Assembly (NCBI RefSeq): GCF_964275005.1
Contig: NC_092705.1
Location: forward strand, 13,879,385 to 13,943,384
DNA from: Diadema setosum
Taxonomy: Eukaryota; Echinodermata; Echinoidea; Diadematoida; Diadematidae
Length of the DNA stretch: 64,000 nucleotides
Direction: 5' to 3'
Shown here: piece by piece, positions 13,801 to 23,030 of the stretch
Layout: the number at the start of each line of letters is the position of its first letter
Position numbering within the stretch: position 1 is the first letter of the stretch
Made by a program: the position numbers and the translations under genes
Notes under the pieces: model-generated
Told to the model about the DNA's origin: nothing
Seen by the model: the letters and a program-made list of their open reading frames with translations, nothing else
Databases searched by the model: none

Positions 13801-14264
13801 GAAAGTCCTGGCGGAGACAATCTCAGAAATGTAGGCCTACTGTCTGTATCCAAGGATAGTTTAGCTTAATACAACCGATTTTTGCATAACATTCAAGTCA
13901 GTCACTTGGACTGTGTGAATTAAACGTCATACATTACACTTTCGGTGATATGTGAAACTATCAATATCAAAATGTGTGACTTTTATGACCTCCGAGCGAA
14001 CATCCCAGCAGCTGAATTGAATCGGTCAGGAATCTATAATATAAAATATACAAGATACTTACCTGAAGGCTTTGCCGAGCACATGTGGCGACAGTGCATC
14101 CTCTAGCTCAGCCTTAAACTCAGGGCTCGGATCAGACGTGAGCTCGAGAAGGGAAAGTTTGTTGACCGCATCCCGAACACGATCCGAAGTATCGGATTCA
14201 ACACCATCATCTTCATCGGCATCGGTCATGTCGATGAAGTACATGAACATGTTACCCATGATTT
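4140..14264 (-). CDS. HERC-like HECT E3 ubiquitin ligase, gene 1 (5' seven exons only)
   Basis: Seven minus-strand exons encode the region leading into a HECT domain. Order from the N terminus: an acidic segment (MGNMFMYF...), a bridge exon, a helical exon, an exon ending LVEALGHLNK, an exon with IIPRRLFYLTDIPDDEL, one with TWMKYPFLLSVPAKW, and one ending NEYALDFGGPRK. The last is the start of the HECT N-lobe, where families usually read DxGG.RKEFF. All exons are open and their splice phases match gene 2 exactly. The expected next exon (EFFQKLF...) and the rest of the HECT domain, including the catalytic Cys, are not found in 1-4139. They may lie left of the window, or the gene may have been cut by the duplication. 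Identification rests on HERC3/HERC4 family knowledge; a catalytically complete product cannot be confirmed here. Confidence 0.75.
4977..5060 (-). CDS. Gene 1 exon 6
   Basis: 28 codons, TFTWMKYPFLLSVPAKWFLL then SDMLRKHQ. The acceptor is caacag and the donor CAG|GTTTGT. It corresponds to the HERC family stretch around YPFIFDAQAKT. Phase 0 on both sides. Confidence 0.85.
5493..5531. repeat. (GT)n microsatellite
   Basis: About 19 GT units in an intron. The equivalent intron of copy 2 has a shorter imperfect tract at 41060-41103. Confidence 0.9.
5573..5923. mobile_element. hAT-like MITE, copy 1 only
   Basis: A 351-bp insertion relative to copy 2, flanked by CAGCAA on both sides. Its ends are imperfect inverted repeats, CATGGACGGCGGAACCG and (reverse complement of the right end) CAGGGCCGGCGGAGCG. 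GTGGGGGCC and GGGCCCCCACACTTTT blocks sit just inside. A CAGGG start is common in hAT elements, but the 6-bp flank falls short of the usual 8 bp, so the class is tentative. Confidence 0.65.
6164..6301 (-). CDS. Gene 1 exon 5 (apparent GC donor)
   Basis: 46 codons from VNEDAQCIIPRRLFYLTD to SGRHVTE, phase 0. The acceptor is ttatctag. The only donor that keeps the frame into exon 6 is GAG|GCAAGT, a good match to the minor GC-AG class. The paralog at 41381 has GAG|GCTAGT. Confidence 0.75.
6312..6720 (-). mobile_element. Non-LTR retrotransposon 3' tail, shared by both copies
   Basis: A GGTTT repeat leads into TTATTTCTGCATTTTC and about 350 bp without an open frame. Read on the minus strand this is a LINE 3' end with a CAAAC-type tail. 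The same insertion occurs at 41534-41890, so it predates the block duplication. Limits are approximate. Confidence 0.5.
7125..7177. repeat. (TA)n microsatellite, copy 1 only
   Basis: About 25 TA units. The matching position in copy 2 (near 42325) has a poly-T run instead. Confidence 0.9.
7655..7800 (-). CDS. Gene 1 exon 4
   Basis: 146 nt. It joins a split Val codon and reads VNWWKNDKNLLQRLVCVFRE onward to LVEALGHLNK. The acceptor is ttcgtcag and the donor AAG|GTACCT. It matches the HERC pre-HECT segment that ends in a LHKVN-like motif. Confidence 0.85.
7843..7897. repeat. (CA)n/(CG)n microsatellite
   Basis: A compound CA and CG tract just upstream of exon 4. Long Cys/Val reading frames across it are artefacts of the repeat. 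Confidence 0.9.
8130..9337. mobile_element. Foldback-like DNA element B, copy 1 only
   Basis: Same family as 1440-2598: TATA-flanked ends starting GGTTTTCCCGGCCAATTTCG, inverted arms of about 330 bp made of ATTCAATTTAGCA-like units, and a roughly 540-bp centre. The two centres are related, sharing for example GAGATACG.CTGTATCTAACT and the CTTGAGTTAT region. Copy 2 lacks the element: near 43350 it reads straight through GTAAGTTTTTATTACTGAT. Insertion therefore followed the block duplication. No transposase is visible. Confidence 0.9.
9921..10137 (-). CDS. Gene 1 exon 3
   Basis: 217 nt, 72 codons plus one base, starting VAAIIKKRYRYVGSMLCQAG and ending EKGPASFQRLG. The acceptor is ttccaacag and the donor CTTG|GTAAAC. 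There are about 12 differences from gene 2 over 72 residues. The sequence looks helical, with no recognised motif beyond the family resemblance. Confidence 0.85.
10481..11622 (+). mobile_element. 5'-truncated LINE (CR1/Jockey-like RT C-terminus), copy 1 only
   Basis: Frames at 10484-10711 (KFLGVTLDSNLTWNTHV, LRRIKYLIND) and 10870-11136 (SYPTRRSHDF, HGPDTWNALPEELK) are typical of the C-terminal part of a LINE reverse transcriptase ORF. They are broken by stops and frameshifts. Copy 2 reads uninterrupted across this point near 44480. The 3' end runs to about 11620, next to AAATAAAGTAC. Confidence 0.85.
11841..11913 (-). CDS. Gene 1 exon 2 (73-nt bridge exon)
   Basis: Reads RQVPCSSEVRLTFSKLVDPA then HLKM. 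The acceptor is taccacag and the donor ATG|GTAAGA. Its phase joins exon 1 (AG+C) and exon 3 (phase 0). The short length and phase are identical in the paralog. Confidence 0.8.
12044..12237. mobile_element. pogo/Tigger-like MITE (copy 1)
   Basis: A 194-bp element flanked by TA. Its ends are CAGTGTACTCCCGTTA and CGTTATAACGGGAGCCCACTG read inward from the right. A CAGTG start with TA target sites is typical of pogo/Tigger families. The same insertion is at 45922-46107, so it predates the block duplication. Confidence 0.85.
12455..12674 (-). mobile_element. tRNA-derived SINE, copy 1 only
   Basis: On the minus strand it starts GGCGCTGTGGCATAGTGG (box A-like) and has GAGTTCGAATCCCACC (box B-like). 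The body includes CGACCCAGGTGTATAAATGG. It ends near CCCTGGGTAGATCACC beside an ATA-rich target. Copy 2 lacks it near 46290. The tRNA-like head has no full cloverleaf, so I call a SINE and not a tRNA gene. Confidence 0.85.
13721..13782 (-). pseudogene. Partial second copy of gene 1 exon 1
   Basis: The last 17 or so codons of exon 1 recur here (ELEEALSPHVLDKAFRVE-like), followed by ATA|GTAAGA, the donor that gene 2 uses. The fragment has no acceptor or 5' part. It looks like the original end of exon 1, displaced when a 288-bp intron segment was copied in at 13778-14065. Confidence 0.75.
13778..14065. repeat. Local copy of 15407-15690 inserted at the exon 1 donor
   Basis: This segment, starting TCACAACACCACAAATGAAG and ending CTTACCT, is nearly identical to 15407-15690. 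Copy 2 has only one version (52250-52616). Its right end is the splice donor now used by gene 1 exon 1. Confidence 0.85.
14063..14264 (-). CDS. Gene 1 exon 1 (start-codon exon)
   Basis: The acceptor is acttccag and the donor TTCAG|GTAAGT. ATG at 14257-14259 lies in ATCATGG (A at -3, G at +4), a strong start context. It encodes MGNMFMYFIDMTDADEDDG, then an acidic and helical stretch ending VLGKAF. An upstream exon must exist; since no upstream coding exon in the right phase is visible, it is likely 5' UTR. Confidence 0.7.
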
Positions 14265-14351
14265 CTGGAAGTTCAAACCGTTTACAATGAACACTTTGTG
14301 AAAAAAAAAACAAACTTATCTACCAATTGCTTCCAAGTATACCACATTCTA

Positions 14352-14769
14352 TAGTCAACCTCGCTTAAGACGAATCCAACAGGATCAGAGAAATCCTTCG
14401 ACTTGTGTGAATCCCGACTTTATACGCAAAAGAATTAACACACGTTTATATCCATAGGGGTAGAATGAATGTTTCCGCTTTGACTGAGCCAATTTTCAAC
14501 TTTCGAGAAGTCTACAATATACTTAGGCGATATACTGTAATTTGATCCAAGGGGAGTTACCATTTCTCGATTACGTGGGACAGAAACTACAGTCAGCATC
14601 CACCAAGTCGACCTCGAATAAGTAAAAAAAAAAAACAAAAAAAAAACAAAAACAAAAACAAAAAAACATGAAAATACACGTGTTTTTTATTATTCTGTAT
14701 GACGAAATTTACCTAAGTCAAACCGGTTCTCTCCGGGTCCTTTGGCTTCAACTTAAGCGAGGTTGACTG
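14352..14769. mobile_element. MITE with AGTCAACCTCGCTTAAG ends (copy 1)
   Basis: The left end is AGTCAACCTCGCTTAAGACG and the right end is its reverse complement, ACTTAAGCGAGGTTGACTG. Length is about 417 bp with poly-A and no ORF. Present also at 47662-48098, so it is older than the block duplication. Probably a pogo or Tc1-related non-autonomous family. Confidence 0.8.
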
Positions 14770-14779
14770 ATGTTGGCAC

Positions 14780-15400
14780 GATTAACCCCTAATTCTGATA
14801 TTGTTGCTGCTATAATGCATTTTTTACGCACTGCCTCTCACACTGCACTAACATTCAGTTCAATTTAATTCAATTCAATTCAGTTCATTTCATATGTAAT
14901 TTTCTCATATGTATACCAGGTTACTTTGAAAATAATGTGAACACGAAATCTCTGTATATAGTTTGTCGATAGTAAACAAATAAAAGAAAAAACACACATT
15001 TTATAAACACTCAGTGATTTCAATGACACCTGGTCAATATCGATATTTACGTTTCGGGTTGTACAAATATTAGAGAAGTATGACAGGATCTACAAAAAAG
15101 CAAACTTGTTTGGCTGTAAGCCCCTAATAATCAGTGGTTGTGTAACAAACGGAGAGCCGATAAGAACATTCAAGCTCTTTGACTATACTTATAAAACCAC
15201 TGCAACATCCATCTCTGCGAATCTGCAGCGATTAAGGAGAAAATAATGTAAAAAAATCATACATCGCGCGCTTACAAAACCAGTACCTCTTAAACTGAAG
15301 AGCGCGTTGCTTTTATACGATCCATGGATGTACAACACGTACTGAACAATGTCTCATGCGGCATATTAATGGCTTCACCGCTTTGATCCCGTACCTGGGA
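14780..15400. other. Intron/5' flank without recognised content
   Basis: Aligns with 48100-48733 plus 52110-52250 of copy 2. Holds a short ATTCA-type tract near 14855-14890. I see no exon. Confidence 0.5.
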
Positions 15401-15687
15401 CCAGGTCACAACACCACAAATGAAGGAAGACCTGGCGGAGACAATCTCAGAAATATAGGCCTACTGTCTGTATCCAAGGATAGTTTCGCTTAATACAACG
15501 GATTTTTGCATAACACTCAAGTCAGTCACTTGGACTGTGTGACTTAAACGTCGTACATTACACTTTCGGTGATAGTATGTGAAACTATCAACATCAAGAT
15601 GTGTGACTTTTATGACCTCCGAACGAACATCCCATCAGCTGAATTGAATCGGTCAGGAATCTATAATATGATATGCAAGAGACTTAC

Positions 15688-15779
15688 CTTAGATTTTTTT
15701 AGTTGTTTACTAGTAACTGATATATACATCAAGGCCGCGAAAAGAACCACCGACACTGTCTTGCGAATTACAAATGTAC
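15688..15779 (-). other. Candidate 5' non-coding exon of gene 1
   Basis: A strong donor, CTAAG|GTAAGTCTC, is conserved in both copies (15688 and 52614) upstream of the start-codon exon, on the same strand. In copy 1 the preceding stretch is open, but in copy 2 the same frame has a stop, as expected for a 5' UTR exon. The 5' limit is a guess based on a possible acceptor, aacagaaacag; it could instead be a transcription start. Confidence 0.35.
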
Positions 15780-15802
15780 TGTTTCTGTTGTGTTCATGAA
15801 CC

Positions 15803-15828
15803 CAGGCAGCAGCAGCTTGCAGCAGCTT

Positions 15829-15858
<30 letters not shown>
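15803..15858. repeat. (CAG)n microsatellite
   Basis: About 17 CAG-like triplets. The tract is shorter and interrupted in copy 2 at 52741-52772. Confidence 0.9.
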
Positions 15859-15859
<1 letters not shown>

Positions 15860-17129
15860 GGGGAATCCCCGCCCCGCGTGTGTTAGTCTTAAGATACAGG
15901 CCCCTTTCACGATTTAAATCATAGAAGATTAGAAGAAATATTTGTATTGTATACAACGGACTTGCTGATTTAATGTACGAGAAATCATAGATCTTTTGGA
16001 GGTTTTGGTGAATCATGTATTGAATCGGAACACAGGAAAGGTTGTCATAATGTACAAACTACCAAAAACGAGGCGATCGAAAGGTTGAGACTAGGACACA
16101 CCATGTCACCGTGTTTGCTCCTTCGGTACATTATTGCGAAATCATTTCTCTGCAGCGCGGCTGGCGGCTGATGTGGCAATAGTCTCAGTACAAGGCAGGA
16201 GCAGTGTGTTACCTATGTGTAGGCCTATGTAGCGGGCCGCCGCACTTCCGTCGGTTCCAGGGCATCATTAGAATCGCGTCTCTATTGACATGCAGCCACT
16301 GAAATGAAAAAAAAAAAAAAAAAGGCTATCACCAAACACGCTTCAGAAAAATACCAGAGTGTTCGTATAAGACATTATTTTATTTCATTTCATTTAATTT
16401 CATTACATTGATTCATTTATTTCATTTCCAACGAAGTATGAATGTAATACAAAATCAAATAGACTCGTTTATCGTGATAAGGGGAAATAAGGGAAGGGGG
16501 GGGGGGGGAGGGAAGGAGGGATTTGCCCGTACACACTGAGTTGGTTCCCACAAAAATCAATGAACAAATCGTCGGTCGCATTACGAACCGGCGAATGTTC
16601 GAATTTGCGCGGAAACACGATTTCGAGATAATCGCGTTTAAAGAATCGGGACTTCTTTAAACGTATAAAAACGTGTCTTATAACCGCACATTGATGATGA
16701 TATTAAGAGAGTGATGAAAGCGGAATTTTCTGCTTTGTCTGATACTAAAGATTATTTTGTAGCTGCACCTGGGGCTCTGTGGTAGTGATGCAAAGTGCGT
16801 TTGCCGGTTCGTAAAACCCCCCATTTCAGCGTTTTACGTACATCGCGTACTAAAGAGAGGGCATTACGAACCGGCAAATGTATACATTTGCCGGTTCGTA
16901 AAGCCCATGCTCAATACGTGTGGACGTAGCGAGTGCGCATTACGAACCGGCAAATGTAACATAAAATGGCGCGTATCATCACACATTCCACACGCTTAGG
17001 TGGTACGCGCACAGTGTAATGTATACATTCGCCGCTCTAGGTAGTGGGATTGTGATTCATTCATGTTCATTCATGTTCATTCTTGTTAGTTGTATCATAA
17101 TCATGGATATTAAGGAAAGTGTAAGAAAC

Positions 17130-17610
17130 ACCACAGTTATTATCTCAAACTATACAACCTACCTGTACTTTTACACATTAATTGTTGATGCGAGTAATGT
17201 TATCAAACTGTGCAATGGGTTTTTGATTGGATGAGTACCGTTCTATCAAAGTGTGCCTGGTAGTCACTCACTATATATAAATACTACAAGTGTTAAGTCA
17301 TTATCAGTATTGAGAGAATATAATTACACCCATACAAACACAAACATACACAAACACACATACACGCACATATACCAGTAAACACACTCGAACCCACACA
17401 CACAACCTACTTTCTGACACATTAATTGTTGATGCCAGTAATGTTATCAAACTGTGCAATGGGTTTTTATTGACTACTGGATGAGTACTAAAAGTGTGCC
17501 TGGTAGTCACTGTCTATAAAAAAGTGTAAATTCATTATTGAGAGAATATAATTACACCCATGCAAACACAAACATACACAAACACACACTATACATGCAC
17601 ATACCAGTAC
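17130..17610. repeat. Two tandem units of about 245 bp inside the 6.7-kb element
   Basis: ACATTAATTGTTGATG recurs at about 17175 and 17419. Both copies are followed by AATGTTATCAAACTGTGCAA, GTGTGCCTGGTAGTCACT and a CA-rich tract. Confidence 0.8.
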
Positions 17611-17749
17611 ACACACTCGAACAAACACACACACACACATACCCTCTTACAAAGCAGTCATAATCACCTTGTTCTCCCAATTCTAGGTATCTGTGTCTCT
17701 CTCACTCCTCTTTTTTTTTCTTTTGTTCTTTTTTTTTTCTATTCACCAG

Positions 17750-18300
17750 TCCCCAAGTTTGTGAAGAATTCTGCATTTTATTAATTCAAAATGCACCATT
17801 CCACATGTGTGTTCATAATTACATACAGTAACTAGAAAACAAAGCATTCTCCTCAAACTTCCAGATATAACCTGTAAATTCAGAGAGTGATTTTTTTTTT
17901 GTTGCATTTTCGACAGCTCACAATAATTACATTGCACACTATTATTACAATACATTAAATTACAATTGATACAAAATAAATGTGACATTCTCCATGATAC
18001 TTCACTATGGAATCTCACTTGGAATGAGAAGTTAGGCATTTGTTGCATTTCAGAATTGTGTTCTGACCACTATAAAAGTGGTGCAATAACATGTACAAAA
18101 TACAAAATTCTCCCAACACTTCACGAGGTAATCTGACCTGTAAATTGGTGAGAAGTTCTGCATTTCCTTGACTTTAATGTATTACAGTAGTACGCGTGTT
18201 AGTCACAAATAGTGCAATAACATGATCAAGTGTACCATTCTCCTCACACTTCACAAGGTAATTTTGCCCAGGGTTGAATGAATGAAAGTGATACCCAATG
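17750..18300. repeat. Degenerate repeats within the 6.7-kb element
   Basis: Phrases such as GTGCAATAACATG, CACTTCAC(A/G)AGGTAAT and GAAGAATTCTGCATTT/GAAGTTCTGCATTT return at spacings of about 125-200 bp. No coding frame. Confidence 0.55.
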
Positions 18301-18470
18301 TGTTTATAAACACGAGTCTACAAACTTTAACAGTCTGCCAACTACTGGACTGCTGGGAGGAGAGTAGTGTACGTCATTTGTCTCTTTTTGCTGTCCTTAG
18401 GATGGGGGACAACATGACAACATGTTAATAACATGTCTGGCTAGCCATTCTCTTTCTAGGACCAGAATTT

Positions 18471-18973
18471 TCAAGGCATGATAATATTGTCTGATAGACA
18501 TTCTGCCATTTTCACTGAGGCAATCATAGCCACAAGATTGATATGGTTACGTGTTAAATCACATCTTTGATGGTTAAAATATGTTCTACCATCTACAAAT
18601 ATTTCTGACTTTTTGTAGGCTTCCCCACTGTTCAGCTTTTTTTGGACAATTCTGTTTTAGATTCCATGAATTTTTTCATGACAACTGAATATCTATCAGG
18701 AATAGAACTGATGTCAGTACCTACATATTCTTCCACATGAAAATCTTCTGGCTTTGCACTAACATCTATCTTTCACTCCCTCAAAAGCCTCAATGGCAGT
18801 AGTTTCCAAATTTGCAATGAAGAGACAATAAATGGAATACATACTGGAACACTACACTTTATTTCTATTGTTTCTTTTATATTTGAATAAGGTCCTCCCG
18901 AAGTGATAAAAATTGGTCGATTTGTGTGAAACTGTGTTGAAATTATTGAAAGCATGTAGCAAATATGTAACAC
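18471..18973 (-). pseudogene. Broken coding exon of unknown gene in the 6.7-kb element
   Basis: A minus-strand frame reads from about 18973 through QIWKLLPLRLLRE, meets one TGA near 18776, then continues KIDVSAKPEDFHVEEYVGTD and SIPDRYSVVMKKFMES. An A-run near 18640 shifts the frame. The next frame reads KLNSGEAYKKSEIFVDGRTY and LVAMIASVKMAECLSDN to a stop at 18471-18473. I do not recognise the family. One stop and one frameshift in otherwise protein-like sequence suggest a decayed element gene. Confidence 0.55.
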
Positions 18974-19289
18974 TGAAGATAAAATAATTGCCAGAAAGTA
19001 TTACAAACTTGATCATGCATCAAGTCTATATTTGTACAAGGCACTATGAGCAAGAAATTCACCAATAATTCCCTTTCCTTTCCTTACTAGAAACATGTAC
19101 AATAGTTTGCCTAAATGGTCTTTATTTTAGGAAAGTTGGTCAACAGTTAGTGCACTACATATAATAATGTAAATACAACCAGATGTATACCAACAAGACT
19201 AGATAGAGGGCAGTATAGAATACATACAGCATAATATGAATATGCTGTACTTCCATTACACTTCACAAACAGTTTTCTATTGCTTTGTG

Positions 19290-19405
19290 TCCAGTTACCA
19301 TCAAAATCGGTTCTTCAATGTCTGACAGGGACATTGCTTTCTTGAGATTTAACAGTTTTCCATCATCCAGCAAGGTTCAGTATTCTTTGTAATCTGAAAT
19401 AAGAG
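19290..19405 (-). pseudogene. Possible exon fragment in the 6.7-kb element
   Basis: After an acceptor-like cttatttcag near 19400, the minus strand reads YKEY, a stop, then TLLDDGKLLNLKKAMSLSDI and EEPILM before a possible donor ATG|GTAACT. Protein-like but interrupted. No family recognised. Confidence 0.35.
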
Positions 19406-19834
19406 TGGAGGACTTAGTCTGCTTTCAAATTGAAATCAGGTACACCTAATGCAAGGAAAACAAATACATGATTTGATGAAACTGCCAAGTCTGGTTGAAT
19501 AATTGTTACTTCATTTACTGTTTTTTTTTAAACTATTCTTTGCAGAAGACAAACTATTTTCTTTAAATTTTACAGGTTGCCTGCCACAAACTTTTTCTTA
19601 CAAGAGTGAAGGATAAAAGAAAAAAAAAGATAATCAAAGTATTTATCACATGTTTAAATTATTTTACATTTGTTATTGGAAAATTAAGTTTTGGCTCATA
19701 ATTGCTTTTTTAGGAATTTGCACCACACAGACAGATAATGCAAGAAATACAAACAGCAGTTGTACAATGCCCTGAACTTCTCAACTCCAGTTGAATTACC
19801 TTCAGTTTCAAAGGTAACATTGCTGCGTTGTTTC

Positions 19835-20191
19835 TTAGAATGCGGACACCACAGTTGTTTGTAGAGGCTCTGCTTCTGTTGCTGCTGCTGCTTCTAGCAG
19901 TGTTGCTAATGTTCCTGGAAGTGCAGATGCTAAAGTTGCAAGTAGAGACTCTGCTGCTACAGTGGTAAGTAGAGGCTCAGTTGCTACAGTTGTAAGTAGA
20001 GGCTCTACCACTGTTGTCGTACTTAGAGGCTCAGCTGCTAGGGCTGTATGTACAGGCTCCGCTGCTGCTGCTGCTGTTGCTGCTTCAAGCGGTGCTGCTG
20101 ATGTTTCTGGGGATTCAGCTGTCACAAATCGACGTTGAGGCTCTGCTACTGCTGTCGCAAGTAACGATACTGCTGGGGAAGTTGTAAACAA
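19835..20191 (-). CDS. Low-complexity Ala/Glu/Pro/Thr exon in the 6.7-kb element
   Basis: An open frame of repeats of the type (V/T/A)EPLLTTVA with an Ala-rich stretch. It follows the acceptor-like cttccccag near 20178 and ends at a stop at 19835. At DNA level it is a minisatellite with period about 27-30 bp built on AGAGGCTC.GCTGCTACAG. A more degenerate sister array lies at 21780-22090. It is probably a disordered linker of the element's gene; function unknown. Confidence 0.4.
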   Translation of the reverse strand: MFTTSPAVSLLATAVAEPQRRFVTAESPETSAAPLEAATAAAAAEPVHTALAAEPLSTTTVVEPLLTTVATEPLLTTVAAESLLATLASALPGTLATLLEAAAATEAEPLQTTVVSAF

Positions 20192-20649
20192 TGCATCAAT
20201 GAAAAAAATTATGTGACCATCCTGAGGGTAGAATCAACAAGATTTATACTAGATATACTTGCAAACATCTATCATGGACACTAGAATCTACAGTGTATTA
20301 CATGCACATAAAGCAAATTATCAGTAATTGATTTTGTTTTGGGACTGAGAAGAGACGTTGACATAATAAATTGTAAGTAATAATCAATATCAGACTTTTA
20401 AAGAAAGGAAGTGGAAAGCTAACAGTCTTCAGCATCCTACAGTCATTACAAACTGCAATTACGACATTTGTTTTATTCATTACACAGAATTGAACATTTA
20501 TATTGAAATGGTAATGCGATGAAAGTACATTGTACCTACATGATACTATGCATAAAAATCTCTACATCATTTTAAAATGAAAAAGACATAATATATCTTG
20601 ATAAACTTATTGATGTAGAACAAATCAGTAACTATGTATTCAAATTACC

Positions 20650-20867
20650 TCAGGCAGAAAGAGGAATGCCCTCGTCAACTGACATCCTACGTCCATCCAT
20701 GGGCATGTTGAAGACTTGAAGCATCCTCCCTTTCCACCAGCCATTTTCACTTCTCATATGTACGCAGGAACCTTGTTTCGGTTTGGTCCGTTGAGCATGA
20801 TAGAGGTCACTTGAGCTGACAGGATTCATAGAACCATCCCTCTTCCACTTTACAAGAACATCTATGC
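20650..20867 (-). CDS. Conserved-looking exon of the 6.7-kb element (Tudor/SH3-like?)
   Basis: About 71 residues after an accgtag acceptor: GIDVLVKWKRDGSMNPVSSS, then KPKQGSCVHM and ENGWWKGRMLQVFNM, ending VDEGIPLSA and stop at 20650-20652. The pattern V.VKW..DG..N.VS and G..V.M....WWKG resembles small Tudor/SH3-like barrels found next to BEN domains in some invertebrate proteins. That is only a resemblance. The exon is intact, unlike its neighbours. Confidence 0.45.
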
Positions 20868-21779
20868 CTACGGTGGTTTAAAAACACAAAAAATTGTATG
20901 GACAATTTCAGTGAGAAATTTTACAGTTGTGTCATACACTATGTGATAAAACATTACAAGTACCTGCAGGTTTGAAAAATGTGAAGAAGAGTATTTCTTA
21001 GAGCTAAAGCACAATTTCAGAAGAAAAAACAAAGTAACATAAGGAAATTCTTTACAGGCAATCACCTACGACATTTTGTGAGACAAAATGAAAATAGCTA
21101 CAGCCAGCATACCTATTTGAAATGCAAAAGAAAAAAATTGTCATCAAAGTCTGCTGATCTCTGAAGGGCATAGTAATTCAGGTGCTATTGGTCGAGCTTT
21201 TACACCTTGGGGTTGGCAAAGGTAAATAATGATAACTGCTACACATTCTTTGATTAGAAATGTGATGTCTTTCACATAAAAACCTAACAATCTTATACAC
21301 AGAAGTATTAGTGCTTGCTTTTTTCTCTTTTAATACATTGAGTAGCAGTCAACATTGATATATATGTATGAAATAATTACAGTAAGGCCATTAGAAACTT
21401 CCCCCAAGTATGCTCAAGCAGCTAGGTGCCTAGGGAAGAGCTTGTAATATCAACATGAGCCTGTCCTCACCAGGTTAATATCTGCATAAGATACTTGACA
21501 GTAGAGTTAGATAAGATCGACATTACAGAAAAGGTATGACCACATTACATTCCAGATATCAAAACAGTGATTTCTGTCAAATGACATGGTATTGTTCAAT
21601 CATCTATTCCACTGAAAGTAATAAATGACCTATTCCATTCACCGTAAACTGAGAAATGTTTGTGAATACCTGGTTCCCGGTACACTTTATGGTCCACAAG
21701 TACCGGTACCATAATCACTTGTTACGAATCAAACTTACCATTATAGGCAGAAGGAAAAACATCCTCATCACCACTACTC

Positions 21780-22095
21780 TCTGCGGTTGTACGTAGAGGC
21801 TCTGCTGCTACAGTCTGAAAGGCTCAGCTGCTACAGTTGAAAGTTAGGATCATGCTGCTACAAATGTAGAGTTTTACGGTAGCATACGTAGACGCTCTGT
21901 TGCAATAGTAGTTACTGTCGGTAGGCCTACTGTAGTACATAGAGGCTTCGCGACTACAATTGTATGGAGAAGTTCAGCAGCTGCTACAGTTGCACTTTAC
22001 AGGCTCTGCTAATGCTGCTCCTACAGTTGTAATGATAGCGGTGCTGCCTTTGTTTGTGGGGACTCGGCTCCTGCTTGTAGTGGCCTGCTGCTCCT
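21780..22095. repeat. Degenerate AGAGGCTCNGCTGCTACAG array
   Basis: Same repeat type as the low-complexity exon at 19835-20191, but frameshifted and broken. It is probably a second copy of that exon. Confidence 0.6.
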
Positions 22096-22169
22096 AGAAT
22101 TATCCCCAAGATATAAATAAGGAAAATCATGTCAGTATTATCAGGGCACAAATAGGATACCGCGGTAAC

Positions 22170-22330
22170 TTATATAGAATGAAAATCCCTGGATATAGGC
22201 TTATACTTGTACCGGTACATGAGTGTTAAAAAAAACTGTGAGTACCGGTACCGGTAATCAACTTCGTTTAATTTTTCTGAAAGTTCATTGATATCTGTCC
22301 CGGTAATCAAAATAAGTAACATACCGGTGA
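22170..22330. repeat. ACCGGTACCGGT-type palindromic motifs
   Basis: TACCGGTAC occurs repeatedly here, and once near 21705, within non-coding DNA of the 6.7-kb element. Confidence 0.5.
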
Positions 22331-22947
22331 ATACAACCTCGAACTAGCCTATAAATTTACTGTTTATGCAGGATTTTAGTTAGACTACTAGGCCAGAGCA
22401 GCTATTCTTGCATGCTTAAGGAAGCTATATGTAACTATAACTGACTTAACACTGACGCTAAACAGTCTCATCATGCAATTTCATTCTTACTTAGGGCCTA
22501 AATACTATTTTTTTTTAAATGCAACAACATGAATCTTTGAAAACAATGATAATCATTTATTACTTTGGGCCTATTTTCAGTTCTACCTGGGTATTTGCAA
22601 TTGCTACACGATATTTTTTTTTTTCAGTTTATAGATTCTACTATGCTTTAGTTTAAAAAACAATGCATCCGGGTTGTATGGGAGGATTGCTTTATCTCTG
22701 ACCAAGAATAATCAAGGACCCCCTTCGACAAAAATGGTGGCTAGGTAAAGTGTACGACTGTGTAGGATCTACAAGGAAATGAAATACACAGGAAAGCTAC
22801 TTTTACATGATAATGTCGAGCAATTCTACTTCTCTGATGTAATATTTTATGATTACACATGAACCTGCCCAGATTATCATTACTTTTGTTTTTAAACAGA
22901 AGATTAAATAACAAATGAGCAACAAAATGCACCTAGTAGTTACATAC

Positions 22948-23030
22948 CAGCACAATTCCGAGTGCATGGGACTGATGGTGATGACGAGCCCTCGCTCGCG
23001 GCCTCGCAAGCTCCTCGATTCGCCCCACAT
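22948..23030 (-). CDS. Possible first exon of the 6.7-kb element's gene
   Basis: About 60 bp inside the right subterminal repeats, a minus-strand ATG opens MWGESRSLRGRERGLVITIS and PMHSELCW up to a good donor, CTG|GTATGT. Its GC-rich composition differs from the surrounding AT-rich element. Only position and donor support it; there is no homology evidence. Confidence 0.3.

Noticed and set aside
15688..15779. A coding exon with a hydrophobic stretch (TVSVVLFAALMYISV)
   Set aside because: The equivalent copy 2 frame has a stop, and its phase does not fit the following exon. Kept only as a possible 5' UTR exon.
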